64,000 nucleotides of DNA from Parapristionchus giblindavisi (taxonomy: Eukaryota > Nematoda > Chromadorea > Rhabditida > Diplogasteridae). The notes under the pieces were generated by a model, which saw only the letters and a program-made list of their open reading frames with translations, was not told the DNA's origin and did no database searches. The DNA lies in contig CALSFV010000108.1 of assembly GCA_943737045.1 (NCBI GenBank), positions 166,808-230,807 on the forward strand, given 5' to 3'. The position numbers and the translations under genes are program-made. This document shows, piece by piece, positions 48,411-63,570 of this stretch (positions within the stretch are counted from its first letter, which is position 1; every line of letters begins with the position of its first letter).

Positions 48411-49100
48411 GATCATAAGCCAAGTCGTTTTCACTTAAGATATGAGTCAAGACATAAGTTGTTTTTTTTGGGCATTTATTAAGAAAGAGTAATGATAAAT
48501 AATGTCTTCAAATCCAGATTAGTTGAAGTTCAAAGTGCCATCATTGAATCTCAAACAAGGTAAATGGTGGATTAGCATTAAATATAACTTGTGTGCACCA
48601 AACCCGTGAGATTTTCGCCGCGCTCTGTAGTTATCCTCTTCTTTTTATTGCAATTTACAATGTCACAAAACGATTCTTGTTGATAAAGATAATCATTAGT
48701 GTTCAAATCACACTTTGCGTACCATGTTGTGCACTTTCATTATAAAATGGTCAATAATGGCGGTTTGAAATTCAATATTAAATCTCAAATATGGTACATT
48801 GAATTTCAAACCACCATTATTGAAATCACTAGATCATATCCACCTTCCATCTCTATTGATTAGTGTTAAGTTAGGGTTTGAAATTCAGTGTACCATGTTT
48901 GCGATTCAATGAGGGTACTTTGAACAGATTCACAAAACAATTGAACTGAGCGACGGAGGGGGGGGGGGTATCATATCCACCTTCCATCTAAATTAGTATG
49001 TTTTCAATGTACCATCATTGAATCTCATTAAGCCGTACCATATTATTAGCTCATGTTTAGATTCTATCTAGTTAATCTAGATGGAAGGTGGATATATACG

Positions 49101-52100
49101 TTTTTTTTTCCTTTAATTTTTTTTAAATATGGCAGGTGTATATGATCTAGTGATTTCAAAAATGGTGGTTCGAAATTCAATGTACCATGTTTGAAATTCG
49201 ATGAAGGCACTTTGAACACTAATCAATATATATGGCAGGTGGATATGATCTAGTGAGTTCAATAATGGTGGTTTGAAATTCAATGTACCATGTTTGAACA
49301 CTGATCAATCTAGATGACAGGTGTATATGATCTAGTGATTTCAAAAATGGTGGTTCGAAATTCAATGTACCATGTTTGAAATTCGATGAAGGCACTTTGA
49401 ACACTAATCAATATATATGGCAGGTGGATATGATCTAGTGAGTTCAATAATGGTGGTTTGAAATTCAATGTACCATGTTTGAACACTGATCAATCTAGAT
49501 GACAGGTGGATATGATCTAATGATTTCAAAAATGGTGGTACATTGAATTTCAAACCACCATTATTGTTCAAAGTACCTTCATTGAATCTCAAACATGGTA
49601 CATTGAATTTCAAACCACCATTATTGAACTCACTAGATCATATCCACCTGCCATCTATATTGATTAGTGTTCAAAGTACCTTCATTGAATCTCAAACATG
49701 GTACATTGAATTTCAAACCACCATATTAGAACTCACTAGATCATATCCACCTGCCATCTATATTGATTAGTGTTCAAAGTACCTTAATTGAATCTCAAAC
49801 ATGGTACATTTAATTGCAAATCACCATATTAGAACTCACTAGATCATATCCACCTGCCATCTATATTGATTAGTGTTCAAAGTACCTTCATTGAATCTCA
49901 AACATGGTACATTGAATTTCAAACCACCATTATTGTTCAAAGTACCTTCATTGAATCTCAAACATGGTACATTGAATTTCAAACCACCATTATTGAACTC
50001 ACTAGATCATATCCACCTGCCATCTATATTGATTAGTGTTCAAAGTACCTTCATTGAATCTCAAACATGGTACATTGAATTTCAAACCACCATATTAGAA
50101 CTCACTAGATCATATCCACCTGCCATCTATATTGATTAGTGTTCAAAGTACCTTAATTGAATCTCAAACATGGTACATTTAATTTCAAATCACCATATTA
50201 GAACTCACTAGATCATATCCACCTGCCATCTATATTGATTAGTCTTCAAAGTACCTTCATTGAATCTCAAACATGGTGCATTGAATTTCAAACCACCATT
50301 ATTGTTCAAAGTACCTTCATTGAATCTCAATCATGGTACATTGAATTTCAAACCACCATTATTGAACTCACTAGATCATATCCTCCTGCCATCTATATTG
50401 ATTAGTGTTCAAAGTACCTTCATTGAATCTCAAACATGGTACATTGAATTTCAAACCAGGGGGTTGGGATACATTTCAGCCAAACATTGGCCCGAATTAC
50501 CGATTTTTGATCTACCAAAAGTTTAAAAAAAGGGTCCAGACCAGTCAGATTTTCGCCGCGCTCTATATTTATCAACTTTTTATTGCAATTTACTATAGTA
50601 TTCGAAAGAAACCCTTTTCAAACCATTTTCAACATGATACACAAATGGTGATTTGCACACTAATGAATATCTTTCCTTGGGTATCTTTCGACTATTGTAA
50701 ATTGCAATAAAAAGAAGTTCATAAATAAAGAGCGCGGCGAAAATCAGGCGGGTGTACACACAATTGAACTGACAAGGAGTCTCTCTCAGCTTAAGGTGGC
50801 GATCAGAGATGAGTCATAGCTCATCTGAAAGCCCGTTTTCTCTAGATTAAGAATATCTGCTTAGAAAAAATGCTAAAGAGGTCGGCACACGGAGATCTAG
50901 TGAGTTCAATAATGATGTTTTGAAGTTCAATGTACCATGATTGAGATACAATGAGGGTACTTTGAACACTAATCAATCTAGATGGAATGTGGATATAATC
51001 TAGTCAGTTCAATAGATTTACATTAAAGAAAAAGCGTCAGCGTGACCTTATCGTGGTTTGAAATTCAATGCACCTTGTTTTAAAATCATTGATGGTAATT
51101 TGAACACTTGGATACAGTTGGAACCGACTAAGCCCCGCCCATCGCCACTGAATTCAGCTTTCCACCAAACCCGTCTAGTGTCCATCGTGCCTACGTCGTA
51201 ACATCGTTATGACGGATCAGTTAATGGGAATTTCGAAGTGTGTTGGGTATCGAGTGGTTGAGATACTTGGTTTGGGTCGGATCCGGCTACGCCCCGCTCA
51301 CCGAAGCTCAGAATATTTGCGTATCAAACCCGTCTGGTGTACGCCGCACTCTTTATTTATCAACTGCTTTTCAGCGTAATGAATAATTGGTGTGTATTTT
51401 ACATTCACTTATTTTATCGAATTTTATGGCGTTTTGCCGTCATTTAATTGGGCTCTCAGCAAAAGTAAAATTATATGAATTTAAAAAAAAAGGTTGCGTG
51501 ATGTACCAAAAGCTTTTGTAATTATATAATATATCACACGCACCTATGGCTTTTAAAAAAATTAAAATAAAAAAAAAATCAGGCGGGTGTACCCACAATT
51601 AAATTTTGCTATATCCACCTGTCATCTAGATTGATTAGTGTTCAAACATGGTACATTGAATTTCAAACAACCATTATTGAACTCACTAGATCATATCCAC
51701 CTGCCATCTATATTGATTAGTGTTCAAACATGGTACATTGAATTTCAAACCACCATTATTGAACTCACTAGATCATATCCACCTGCCATCTATATTGATT
51801 AGTGTTCAAACATGGTACATTGAATTTCAAACCACCATTATTGAACTCACTAGATCATATCCACCTTCCATCTAGATTGATTAGTGAACAATGATGGCAG
51901 TTTGAACACTAATACAAATTGTGTGTACACCCGCCTGATTTTCGCCGCGCTCTCTATTTATAAACTTCTTTTTCAGTGTTATGAATAATAGATTTCCACA
52001 TATGATCTGTCAAATGTCCGTCAATGGGAATTTCGAAGTGTGAAATGAGTGTAATTTGAATAAAACAGAAGTTGATAAATAAAAAGCGCGACGAAAATCA

Positions 52101-55100
52101 GGCGGATGTACACACAATTTGTCTGCGCGGCGGCGGTTGGGGCTTAGTCTGCTCCAACCCTTCTCAAGTTAGGGTTTGAAATTCAAGGTACCCTGTTTGA
52201 GATTCAATGATGATATTTTCAACACTAATCAATCTAGATGGGAGGTGGCCCACTCTGATCATATCCACCTTCCATCTAGATTGATTAGTGAACAATGATG
52301 GCAGTTTGAACACTAATACAAATTGTGTGTACACCCGCCTGATTTTCGAATAAAGTATCGAAAAGCGAAAAATCGAAAAACGAACAATGCGCATCCCTGT
52401 TTTGAATTTCAACAGTGGTGGTTTGAAATTCAATGTACCATGTTTGAACACTGATCAATCTAGATGGAAGGTGGATATGATCTAGTGAGTTCAATAATGG
52501 TGGTTTGAGATTCAATGTACCATGTTTCAGATTCAATGAAGTTACTTTGAACACTAATCAATCTAGATGGAAGGTGTATATGATCTAGTGAGTTCAATAA
52601 TGGTGGTTTGAAATTCAACATACCATGTTTGAGATTCAATGAAACTTTGAACACTAATCAATCTAGATGGAAGGTGGATATGATCTAGTGAGTTCAATAA
52701 TGGTGGTTTGAAATTCAATGTACCATATTCACTACCATCTAGATTGATTAGTTTTCAATAAAGTATCGAAAAGCGAAAAATCGAAAAACGAACAATGCGC
52801 ATCCCTGTTTTGAATTTCAACAGTGGTGGTTTGAAATTCAATGTACCATGTTTGAACACTGATCAATATAGATGTAAGGTGGATATGATATAGTGATTTC
52901 AATAACGGTGGTTTGAAATTCAATGTACCATGTTTGAGATTCAATGAAGGTACTTTGAACACTAATCAATCTATATGGAAGGTGGATATGATCTAGTGAT
53001 TTCAATAATGGTGGTTTGAAATTCAATGTATCATGTTTGAGATTCAATGAAGTTATTTTGAACACTAATCAATCTAGATGGAAGGTGGATATGATCTAGT
53101 GATTTCAATAATGGTGGTTTGAAATTCAATGTACCATGTTTGAGATTCAATGAAGGTACTTTGAACACTAATCAATCTAGATCGAAGGTGTATATGATCT
53201 AGTGAGTTCAATAATAGTGGTTTGAAATTCAACATACCATGTTTGAGATTCAATGAAGGTACTTTGAACACTAATCAATCTATATGGAAGGTGGATATGA
53301 TCTAGTGATTTCAATAATGGTGGTTTGAAATTCAATGTACAATGTTTGAACACTAATCAATATAGATGGCAGGTGGATATGATCTAGTGAGTTCAATAAT
53401 GGTGGTTTGAAATTCAATGTACCATGTTTGAGATCTAGATGGAAGGTGGATATGATCATGTTGATTACAATAATGGTTGGAACTGAATAAACCCCGCCCA
53501 CTGCATCTCAGTTCAATTGTGTATCAAAAAATGTCTGGTGTACGCCGAAAACGATACCATAAAATATACTAGCGACTATCCTTCATTCAATCTCAAACAT
53601 GGTACATTGAATATCAAACCACCATTATTGAAATCAGAGCAAGTATATCAATAAATATAGACGGAATGAGTATTCCGTCTAATTTTTAATATAATTTTTT
53701 TGAATTTTAAAAATGTCCGTTGAAAAAAACACCGTTATTGAAACCACCTTCATTGAATCTCAACTTCTGTTTTATACAAGGTGCATTGAATTTCAAACCA
53801 CCATCATTGAGCTCACTAGATCATATCCACCTTCCATCTAGATCGATTAGTGTTCAAAGTACCTTCATTTTTTTTTTTCCTTTAATTTTTTTTAAATATG
53901 GCAGGTGTATATGATCTAGTGATTTCAAAAATGGTGGTTCGAAATTCAATGTACCATGTTTGAAATTCGATGAAGGCACTTTGAACACTAATCAATATAT
54001 ATGGCAGGTGGATATGATCTAGTGAGTTCAATAATGGTGGTTTGAAATTCAATGTACCATGTTTGAACACTGATCAATCTAGATGACAGGTGTATATGAT
54101 CTAGTGATTTCAAAAATGGTGGTTCGAAATTCAATGTACCATGTTTGAAATTCGATGAAGGCACTTTGAACACTAATCAATATATATGGCAGGTGGATAT
54201 GATCTAGTGAGTTCAATAATGGTGGTTTGAAATTCAATGTACCATGTTTGAACACTGATCAATCTAGATGACAGGTGGATATGATCTAATGATTTCAAAA
54301 ATGGTGGTACATTGAATTTCAAACCACCATTATTGTTCAAAGTACCTTCATTGAATCTCAAACATGGTACATTGAATTTCAAACCACCATTATTGAACTC
54401 ACTAGATCATATCCACCTGCCATCTATATTGATTAGTGTTCAAAGTACCTTCATTGAATCTCAAACATGGTACATTGAATTTCAAACCACCATATTAGAA
54501 CTCACTAGATCATATCCACCTGCCATCTATATTGATTAGTGTTCAAAGTACCTTAATTGAATCTCAAACATGGTACATTTAATTGCAAATCACCATATTA
54601 GAACTCACTAGATCATATCCACCTGCCATCTATATTGATTAGTGTTCAAAGTACCTTCATTGAATCTCAAACATGGTACATTGAATTTCAAACCACCATT
54701 ATTGTTCAAAGTACCTTCATTGAATCTCAAACATGGTACATTGAATTTCAAACCACCATTATTGAACTCACTAGATCATATCCACCTGCCATCTATATTG
54801 ATTAGTGTTCAAAGTACCTTCATTGAATCTCAAACATGGTACATTGAATTTCAAACCACCATATTAGAACTCACTAGATCATATCCACCTGCCATCTATA
54901 TTGATTAGTGTTCAAAGTACCTTAATTGAATCTCAAACATGGTACATTTAATTTCAAATCACCATATTAGAACTCACTAGATCATATCCACCTGCCATCT
55001 ATATTGATTAGTCTTCAAAGTACCTTCATTGAATCTCAAACATGGTGCATTGAATTTCAAACCACCATTATTGTTCAAAGTACCTTCATTGAATCTCAAT

Positions 55101-58100
55101 CATGGTACATTGAATTTCAAACCACCATTATTGAACTCACTAGATCATATCCTCCTGCCATCTATATTGATTAGTGTTCAAAGTACCTTCATTGAATCTC
55201 AAACATGGTACATTGAATTTCAAACCAGGGGGTTGGGATACATTTCAGCCAAACATTGGCCCGAATTACCGATTTTTGATCTACCAAAAGTTTAAAAAAA
55301 GGGTCCAGACCAGTCAGATTTTCGCCGCGCTCTATATTTATCAACTTTTTATTGCAATTTACTATAGTATTCGAAAGAAACCCTTTTCAAACCATTTTCA
55401 ACATGATACACAAATGGTGATTTGCACACTAATGAATATCTTTCCTTGGGTATCTTTCGACTATTGTAAATTGCAATAAAAAGAAGTTCATAAATAAAGA
55501 GCGCGGCGAAAATCAGGCGGGTGTACACACAATTGAACTGACAAGGAGTCTCTCTCAGCTTAAGGTGGCGATCAGAGATGAGTCATAGCTCATCTGAAAG
55601 CCCGTTTTCTCTAGATTAAGAATATCTGCTTAGAAAAAATGCTAAAGAGGTCGGCACACGGAGATCTAGTGAGTTCAATAATGATGTTTTGAAGTTCAAT
55701 GTACCATGATTGAGATACAATGAGGGTACTTTGAACACTAATCAATCTAGATGGAATGTGGATATAATCTAGTCAGTTCAATAGATTTACATTAAAGAAA
55801 AAGCGTCAGCGTGACCTTATCGTGGTTTGAAATTCAATGCACCTTGTTTTAAAATCATTGATGGTAATTTGAACACTTGGATACAGTTGGAACCGACTAA
55901 GCCCCGCCCATCGCCACTGAATTCAGCTTTCCACCAAACCCGTCTAGTGTCCATCGTGCCTACGTCGTAACATCGTTATGACGGATCAGTTAATGGGAAT
56001 TTCGAAGTGTGTTGGGTATCGAGTGGTTGAGATACTTGGTTTGGGTCGGATCCGGCTACGCCCCGCTCACCGAAGCTCAGAATATTTGCGTATCAAACCC
56101 GTCTGGTGTACGCCGCACTCTTTATTTATCAACTGCTTTTCAGCGTAATGAATAATTGGTGTGTATTTTACATTCACTTATTTTATCGAATTTTATGGCG
56201 TTTTGCCGTCATTTAATTGGGCTCTCAGCAAAAGTAAAATTATATGAATTTAAAAAAAAAGGTTGCGTGATGTACCAAAAGCTTTTGTAATTATATAATA
56301 TATCACACGCACCTATGGCTTTTAAAAAAATTAAAATAAAAAAAAAATCAGGCGGGTGTACCCACAATTAAATTTTGCTATATCCACCTGTCATCTAGAT
56401 TGATTAGTGTTCAAACATGGTACATTGAATTTCAAACAACCATTATTGAACTCACTAGATCATATCCACCTGCCATCTATATTGATTAGTGTTCAAACAT
56501 GGTACATTGAATTTCAAACCACCATTATTGAACTCACTAGATCATATCCACCTGCCATCTATATTGATTAGTGTTCAAACATGGTACATTGAATTTCAAA
56601 CCACCATTATTGAACTCACTAGATCATATCCACCTTCCATCTAGATTGATTAGTGAACAATGATGGCAGTTTGAACACTAATACAAATTGTGTGTACACC
56701 CGCCTGATTTTCGCCGCGCTCTCTATTTATAAACTTCTTTTTCAGTGTTATGAATAATAGATTTCCACATATGATCTGTCAAATGTCCGTCAATGGGAAT
56801 TTCGAAGTGTGAAATGAGTGTAATTTGAATAAAACAGAAGTTGATAAATAAAAAGCGCGACGAAAATCAGGCGGATGTACACACAATTTGTCTGCGCGGC
56901 GGCGGTTGGGGCTTAGTCTGCTCCAACCCTTCTCAAGTTAGGGTTTGAAATTCAAGGTACCCTGTTTGAGATTCAATGATGATATTTTCAACACTAATCA
57001 ATCTAGATGGGAGGTGGCCCACTCTGATCATATCCACCTTCCATCTAGATTGATTAGTGAACAATGATGGCAGTTTGAACACTAATACAAATTGTGTGTA
57101 CACCCGCCTGATTTTCGAATAAAGTATCGAAAAGCGAAAAATCGAAAAACGAACAATGCGCATCCCTGTTTTGAATTTCAACAGTGGTGGTTTGAAATTC
57201 AATGTACCATGTTTGAACACTGATCAATCTAGATGGAAGGTGGATATGATCTAGTGAGTTCAATAATGGTGGTTTGAGATTCAATGTACCATGTTTCAGA
57301 TTCAATGAAGTTACTTTGAACACTAATCAATCTAGATGGAAGGTGTATATGATCTAGTGAGTTCAATAATGGTGGTTTGAAATTCAACATACCATGTTTG
57401 AGATTCAATGAAACTTTGAACACTAATCAATCTAGATGGAAGGTGGATATGATCTAGTGAGTTCAATAATGGTGGTTTGAAATTCAATGTACCATATTCA
57501 CTACCATCTAGATTGATTAGTTTTCAATAAAGTATCGAAAAGCGAAAAATCGAAAAACGAACAATGCGCATCCCTGTTTTGAATTTCAACAGTGGTGGTT
57601 TGAAATTCAATGTACCATGTTTGAACACTGATCAATATAGATGTAAGGTGGATATGATATAGTGATTTCAATAACGGTGGTTTGAAATTCAATGTACCAT
57701 GTTTGAGATTCAATGAAGGTACTTTGAACACTAATCAATCTATATGGAAGGTGGATATGATCTAGTGATTTCAATAATGGTGGTTTGAAATTCAATGTAT
57801 CATGTTTGAGATTCAATGAAGTTATTTTGAACACTAATCAATCTAGATGGAAGGTGGATATGATCTAGTGATTTCAATAATGGTGGTTTGAAATTCAATG
57901 TACCATGTTTGAGATTCAATGAAGGTACTTTGAACACTAATCAATCTAGATCGAAGGTGTATATGATCTAGTGAGTTCAATAATAGTGGTTTGAAATTCA
58001 ACATACCATGTTTGAGATTCAATGAAGGTACTTTGAACACTAATCAATCTATATGGAAGGTGGATATGATCTAGTGATTTCAATAATGGTGGTTTGAAAT

Positions 58101-58638
58101 TCAATGTACAATGTTTGAACACTAATCAATATAGATGGCAGGTGGATATGATCTAGTGAGTTCAATAATGGTGGTTTGAAATTCAATGTACCATGTTTGA
58201 GATCTAGATGGAAGGTGGATATGATCATGTTGATTACAATAATGGTTGGAACTGAATAAACCCCGCCCACTGCATCTCAGTTCAATTGTGTATCAAAAAA
58301 TGTCTGGTGTACGCCGAAAACGATACCATAAAATATACTAGCGACTATCCTTCATTCAATCTCAAACATGGTACATTGAATATCAAACCACCATTATTGA
58401 AATCAGAGCAAGTATATCAATAAATATAGACGGAATGAGTATTCCGTCTAATTTTTAATATAATTTTTTTGAATTTTAAAAATGTCCGTTGAAAAAAACA
58501 CCGTTATTGAAACCACCTTCATTGAATCTCAACTTCTGTTTTATACAAGGTGCATTGAATTTCAAACCACCATCATTGAGCTCACTAGATCATATCCACC
58601 TTCCATCTAGATCGATTAGTGTTCAAAGTACCTTCATT
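49101..58638. repeat. 4,769-bp direct tandem duplication
   Basis: 49101-53869 and 53870-58638 are the same sequence at constant 4,769-bp offset. I found no difference in the stretches compared except the length of a T-run at the left edge. The unit contains 103-bp-family arrays in both orientations, MITEs and no gene. It is either a very recent duplication or an assembly artefact. Confidence 0.93.
51904..52121. mobile_element. MITE with long inverted ends (CGCCGCGC family)
   Basis: The ends read ACAAATTGTGTGTACACCCG and, inverted, ACAAATTGTGTGTACATCCG. Both continue through CGCCTGATTTTCG towards GCGCTCT and TATTTAT. Other copies or halves lie at about 47.5, 47.86, 48.6, 50.53-50.76 and 58.79-58.88 kb, with duplicates 4,769 bp to the right of those in the tandem unit. 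It is non-coding and family unassigned. Confidence 0.65.
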
Positions 58639-59990
58639 GAATCTCCAACGTGGTACATTGAATTTCAAACCATCATCATTGAAATCACTAGATCATATCC
58701 ACTTCCATCTAGATTGGTTAGTGTTCAAAGTACCCTTACTGAATCTCAAACATGGTACATTTAATTTGAAACCCTAACTTGACAAAGGTTGGAGTACACT
58801 AAGGCCCGCCCTCCGTCGCTCAGTTAAATTGTGTGTACACCCGCCTGATTCTCGCCGCGCTTTTTATATATCAATTTATGTTTCATTCAAATTACAATCA
58901 ATTTTGTCATCTTTGCATTATATATATACATCTCAAACAAGGTGCATTGAATTTCAAACCACCATTATTGAGCTCACTAGATCATATCCACCTTCCATCT
59001 AGATTGATTAGTGTTCCAAAATAACTTCATTGAATCTCAAACATGGTACATTGAATTTCAAACCACCATTATTGAAATCACTAGATCATATCCACCTGCC
59101 ATCTATATTGATTAGTGTTCAAAGTACCTTCATTGAATCATTCAACGTTTTATTATGAACCTGTGCAATAAAAAAAACGATCATATCAAGACTTCTATCT
59201 GTTTGTTGAGAATTATTGAAATCAGCATGATCATCTTGTTTCAAAGATGGAAATTTGACTAAATATGGAATACGGATATGGTCACGCTGATTTCAATACA
59301 GATGGTGTGAAATTCAGTGCACCATGTTTGAGATTCAATGATTGCAATTTGAACGCTAATCAATATATATGGAATATGGATATGGGCACACTGATTTCAA
59401 TAAAGGTGGTTTGAAATTCAACGTACATTGTTTGAGAATATATTATGCATTATAATAAAAATAGATACTAAACTGAAGATCAATAGAGAGAGTGCGACGA
59501 AAATCAGACGGGTGGATGCACAATTGAACTGAGCGACGGCCAATAAAGGATGTTTGAAATTCATTTTAGTGTAATGAATAATAGATGCCATATTGGTGTA
59601 TTGAAATTCAATGATGGTACTTTGTACGACGTCAAAGAGTTTCTATTATTCATTACACTAAAATGAAGTTGATAAATAGAGAGTGATTTTTGAGTCTCAT
59701 TAGCTGATTTTCGTATCTAATTCGGTGAAAGAAAGAAAGAAAGAAAGATTCAATGATTGTAATTTGAGCGCTGTTGATTTATCACTAACAATAAAAGTCA
59801 CTATAATCATATATCTGTACTTTTCAGATGATATATTCTCTCTCGCATCAAACCCGTCTGGTGTTCGCCGCGAACTTCTCAAACAAGGTCCATTGAATTT
59901 CAAACCACCATTACTGAAATCACCATTATGATATCCACCTTACAGCTAGATTGATTTATTTTCAAAGTGTCATCATTGTATCTCAAACAA
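58639..59990. other. Repeat-rich, no gene
   Basis: Diverged 103-bp-family units, MITE fragments and AT-rich sequence. No exon with splice sites and coding character was found. Confidence 0.5.
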
Positions 59991-60850
59991 GGTTCATTAG
60001 TGTTCAAAGTACCTTCATTGAATCTCAAACATGGTACATTGAATTTCAAACCACCATTATTGAAATCACTAGATCATATCCACCTGCCATATATATTGAT
60101 TAGTGTTCAAAGTACCTTCATTGAATCTCAAACATGGTACATTGAATTTCAAACCACCATTATTGAAATCACTAGATCATATCCACCTGCCATCTATATT
60201 GATTAGTGTTCAAAGTACCGTCATTGAATCTCAAACATGGTACATTGAATTTCAAACCACCATTATTGAACTCACTAGATCATATCCACCTGCCATCTAT
60301 ATTGATTAGTGTTCAAAGTACCGTCATTGAATCTCAAACATGGTACATTGAATTTCAAACCACCATTATTGAACTCACTAGATCATATCCACCTGCCATA
60401 TATATTGATTAGTGTTCAAAGTACCTTCATTGAATCTCAAACATGGTACATTGAATTTCAAACCACCATTATTGAAATCACTAGATCATATCCACCTGCC
60501 ATCTATATTGATTAGTGTTCAAAGTACCTTCATTGAATCTCAAACATGGTACATTGAATTTCAAACCACCATTATTGAAATCACTAGATCATATCCACCT
60601 GCCATATATATTGATTAGTGTTCAAAGTACCTTCATTGAATCTCAAACATGGTACATTGAATTTCAAACCACCATTATTGAAATCACTAGATCATATCCA
60701 CCTGCCATCTATATTGATTAGTGTTCAAAGTACCTTCATTGAATCTCAAACATGGTACATTGAATTTCAAACCACCATTATTGAAATCACTAGATCATAT
60801 CCACCTGCCATATATATTGATTAGTGTTCAAAGTACCTTCATTGAATCAC
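59990..60850 (+). repeat. 103-bp satellite array
   Basis: About eight head-to-tail units repeat at exactly 103 bp (for example 60103, 60206, 60309 and 60412). Within each unit TTCAAAGTACC and GGTACATTGAA are inverted near-repeats that could form an 11-bp stem. Because 103 is not a multiple of three, the ~68-aa open frames here are by-products of the repeat. Confidence 0.95.
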
Positions 60851-61383
60851 AAACATTATTGAAATCACGTGGTTTGAAATTCAATGTACCATGTTTGAGA
60901 TTCAATGATAGTACTTTGAAAACATTTCATCTAGATTGATTAGTGTTATTAGTATTCAAACATGGTAGATTGACTTACAAACCACCATTATTGAACTCAC
61001 TATATCATATCCACCTGCCATCTATATTGATTAGTGTTCAAACATGGTACATTGAATTTCAAACCACCATTATTTGAACTCACTAGATCATATCCATCTT
61101 CAATCTATATTGATTAGTGTTCAAACATGGTACATTGAATTTCAAACCACCATTATTGTTCAAAGTACCTTCATTGAATCTCAAACATGGTACATTGAAT
61201 TTCAAACCACCATTATTGGAATCACTAAGATCATATCCATCTGTCATCTATATTGATTAATGTTCAAAGTACCTTCATTGAATCTCAAACATGGTACATT
61301 GAATTTCAAAACACCATTATTGAACTCACTAGATCATATCCACCTGCCATATATATGAGTGCGCTTGCGAGAGAATCGACTAA

Positions 61384-62350
61384 GTGCCGGCACAGTCAAA
61401 AAATCAAAATTTGGGTATCGGGGTTCTCGAGGGTGCTGATGACGATGGACATGTTCATTTTGCACCTAGAGCCACCGTTGAGGCCCAGACGACGTCGCGT
61501 TGAAATCTCGTTTTTTCTACTTGAAAAGTCGTTTCTCTTCACCCGATGGTGCTAAAATTACAAAACTATGCCCCAAGGTGCAGAATTTCATGGCGATCAC
61601 GCCTGTCCAATTCATTTTTTATCCAAAATTTTCATAATTTTCATAAGTGGAATTTCTCGCAACGGTAAAAGTGTGTAATGCAACCTACACAGATCGGACC
61701 GGACTGGCTTCAGTATCACATGGAAAAAATTTCAGCCAATTTGTGCCCGCGACTTTCGAGAAAATCAACTTTCAGTGTAGTCATTTTGCAGTTGAAATGG
61801 AGGCAAGAGGCGAGAGAGTGTGGTGGTGTGAGAGAGCAAAGGAGGTAGAGGAGGAGACACCCCCTTCCTTTCTATGCGGCTCGCCTCACCTGCCTCTCTG
61901 CTCTCTCACACCACCACACTCTCTCGCCTCTTGCCTCCATTTCAACTGCAATATGACTACACTGAAAGTTGATTTCCTCGAAAGTCGCGGGCACAAATTG
62001 GCTGAAATTTTTTCCATGTGATACTGAAGCCAGTCCGGTCCGATCTGTGTAGGTTGCATTACACACTTTTGCCGTTGAGAGAAATTCCACTTATGAAAAT
62101 TATGAACATTTTGTGTAAAAAATGAATTGGACAGGCGTGATCGCCATGAAATTCTGCACCTTGGGGCATAGTTTTGTAATTTTAGCACCATTGGGTGAAG
62201 AGAAACGACTTTTCAAGTCGAAAAACGAGATTTCAACGCGACGTCGTCTGGCCTCAACGGTGGCTCTAGGTGCAAAATGAACATGTCCATCGTCATCAGC
62301 ACCCTCGAGAACCCCGATACCCAAATTTTGATTTTTTCACTGTGCCGGAC
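61384..62350. mobile_element. ~970-bp foldback (long palindrome) element
   Basis: The sequence from 61384 inward is the near-perfect reverse complement of the sequence from 62350 inward, with arms of about 470 bp and a short centre near 61850-61890. The outer ends share GTCCGGCACAG/GTGCCGGCACAG. It lies within 103-bp-family sequence. Open frames inside appear on both strands because of the symmetry and are not genes. Confidence 0.9.
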
Positions 62351-62599
62351 CCCACTGGTTATGGTCGAATGTACCATGTTTGAGATTCAATGAATCTAGA
62401 TGGATAAATTTTCAAAGTACCATCATTGAATCACAAACAATGTACGTTGAATTCAAACCACCTTTATTGAAATCAGTGTGACCATATCCATATTCCATAT
62501 ATATTGATTAGTAATGGTGGTTTGAAATTCAATGTAGCATGTTTATGATTCCATCTAGATTGATTAGTGTTCAAAATACAATCATATATGGTCACGCTG

Positions 62600-63060
62600 A
62601 TTTCAATATATTACATATAGATTGATTAGCGTTCAAATTACAATTATTTAATCTCAAACAAGGTACATTGAATTTAAAACCATCTTTATTGAAATCAACG
62701 TGACCATATCTATATTCCATATAGATTGATTAGCGTTCAAATTACAATTATTTAATCTCAAACAAGGTACATTGAATTTCAAACCACCTTTATTGAAATC
62801 AACGTGACCATATCTATATTCCATATAGATTGATTAGCGTTCAAATTACAATTATTTAATCTCAAACAAGGTACATTGAATTTCAAACCACCTTTATTGA
62901 GATCAGCGTGACCATATCCATATTCCAAATAGATTGATTAGCGTTCAAATTACAATTATTTAATTTCAAACAAGGTACATTGAATTTAAAACCATCTTTA
63001 TTGAAATCAACGTGACCAAATCTATATTCCATATAGATTGATTAGCGTTCAAATTTTCAA
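62600..63060 (+). repeat. Diverged ~104-bp tandem repeats
   Basis: Four units carry GATTAGCGTTCAAATTAC at about 104-bp spacing. They are a subfamily of the 103-bp repeat with AACGTGACCATATC in place of the usual segment. Confidence 0.85.
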
Positions 63061-63249
63061 TGACCATGTTTGAGATTCAATGAAGGTACTTTGAACAATA
63101 ATCAATCTAGATGGAAGGTGGATATGATCTAGTGATTTCAATAATGGTGGTTTGAAATTCAAGCCCACTGCCGCTAAGTTCGATTGTCCACCAAACCTGT
63201 CTGGTGTACGCCGCACCCTCTGTTTATCCACTTGTGTTATTGTGCTCAG

Positions 63250-63570
63250 CAATCTGCAGTGCCAATGCCAAAAAAAAATTCAAAAAATTATATTAAAAAT
63301 TAGACGGAATACTCATTCCGTCTATATTTATTGATATACTTGCTCTGATTTCAATAATGGTGGTTTGAAATTCAATGTACCATGTTTGAGATTGAATGAA
63401 GGATAGTCGCTAGTATATTTTATGGTATCGTTTTCGGCGTACACCAGACATTTTTTGATACACAATTGAACTGAGAGGCAGTGGGCGGGGTTTATTCAGT
63501 TCCAACCATTATTGTAATCAACATGATCATATCCACCTTCCATCTAGATCTCAAACATGGTACATTGAAT
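63250..63570 (-). repeat. Inverted copy of part of the 4.77-kb unit
   Basis: This is the reverse complement of about 53430-53720 (and of 58199-58489). It includes the small palindrome AGACGGAAT...ATTCCGTCT and the GGCGTACACCAGAC string. Confidence 0.8.

Noticed and set aside
59967..60939. Serial ~68-aa open frames (KVPSLNLKHGTLNFKPP and so on)
   Set aside because: They repeat every 103 bp in overlapping frames and occur on whichever strand the satellite lies. They are products of repeat sequence, not genes.
61253..62324. 100-124 aa open frames on both strands
   Set aside because: They are mirror images created by the foldback palindrome and have no splice or start context.
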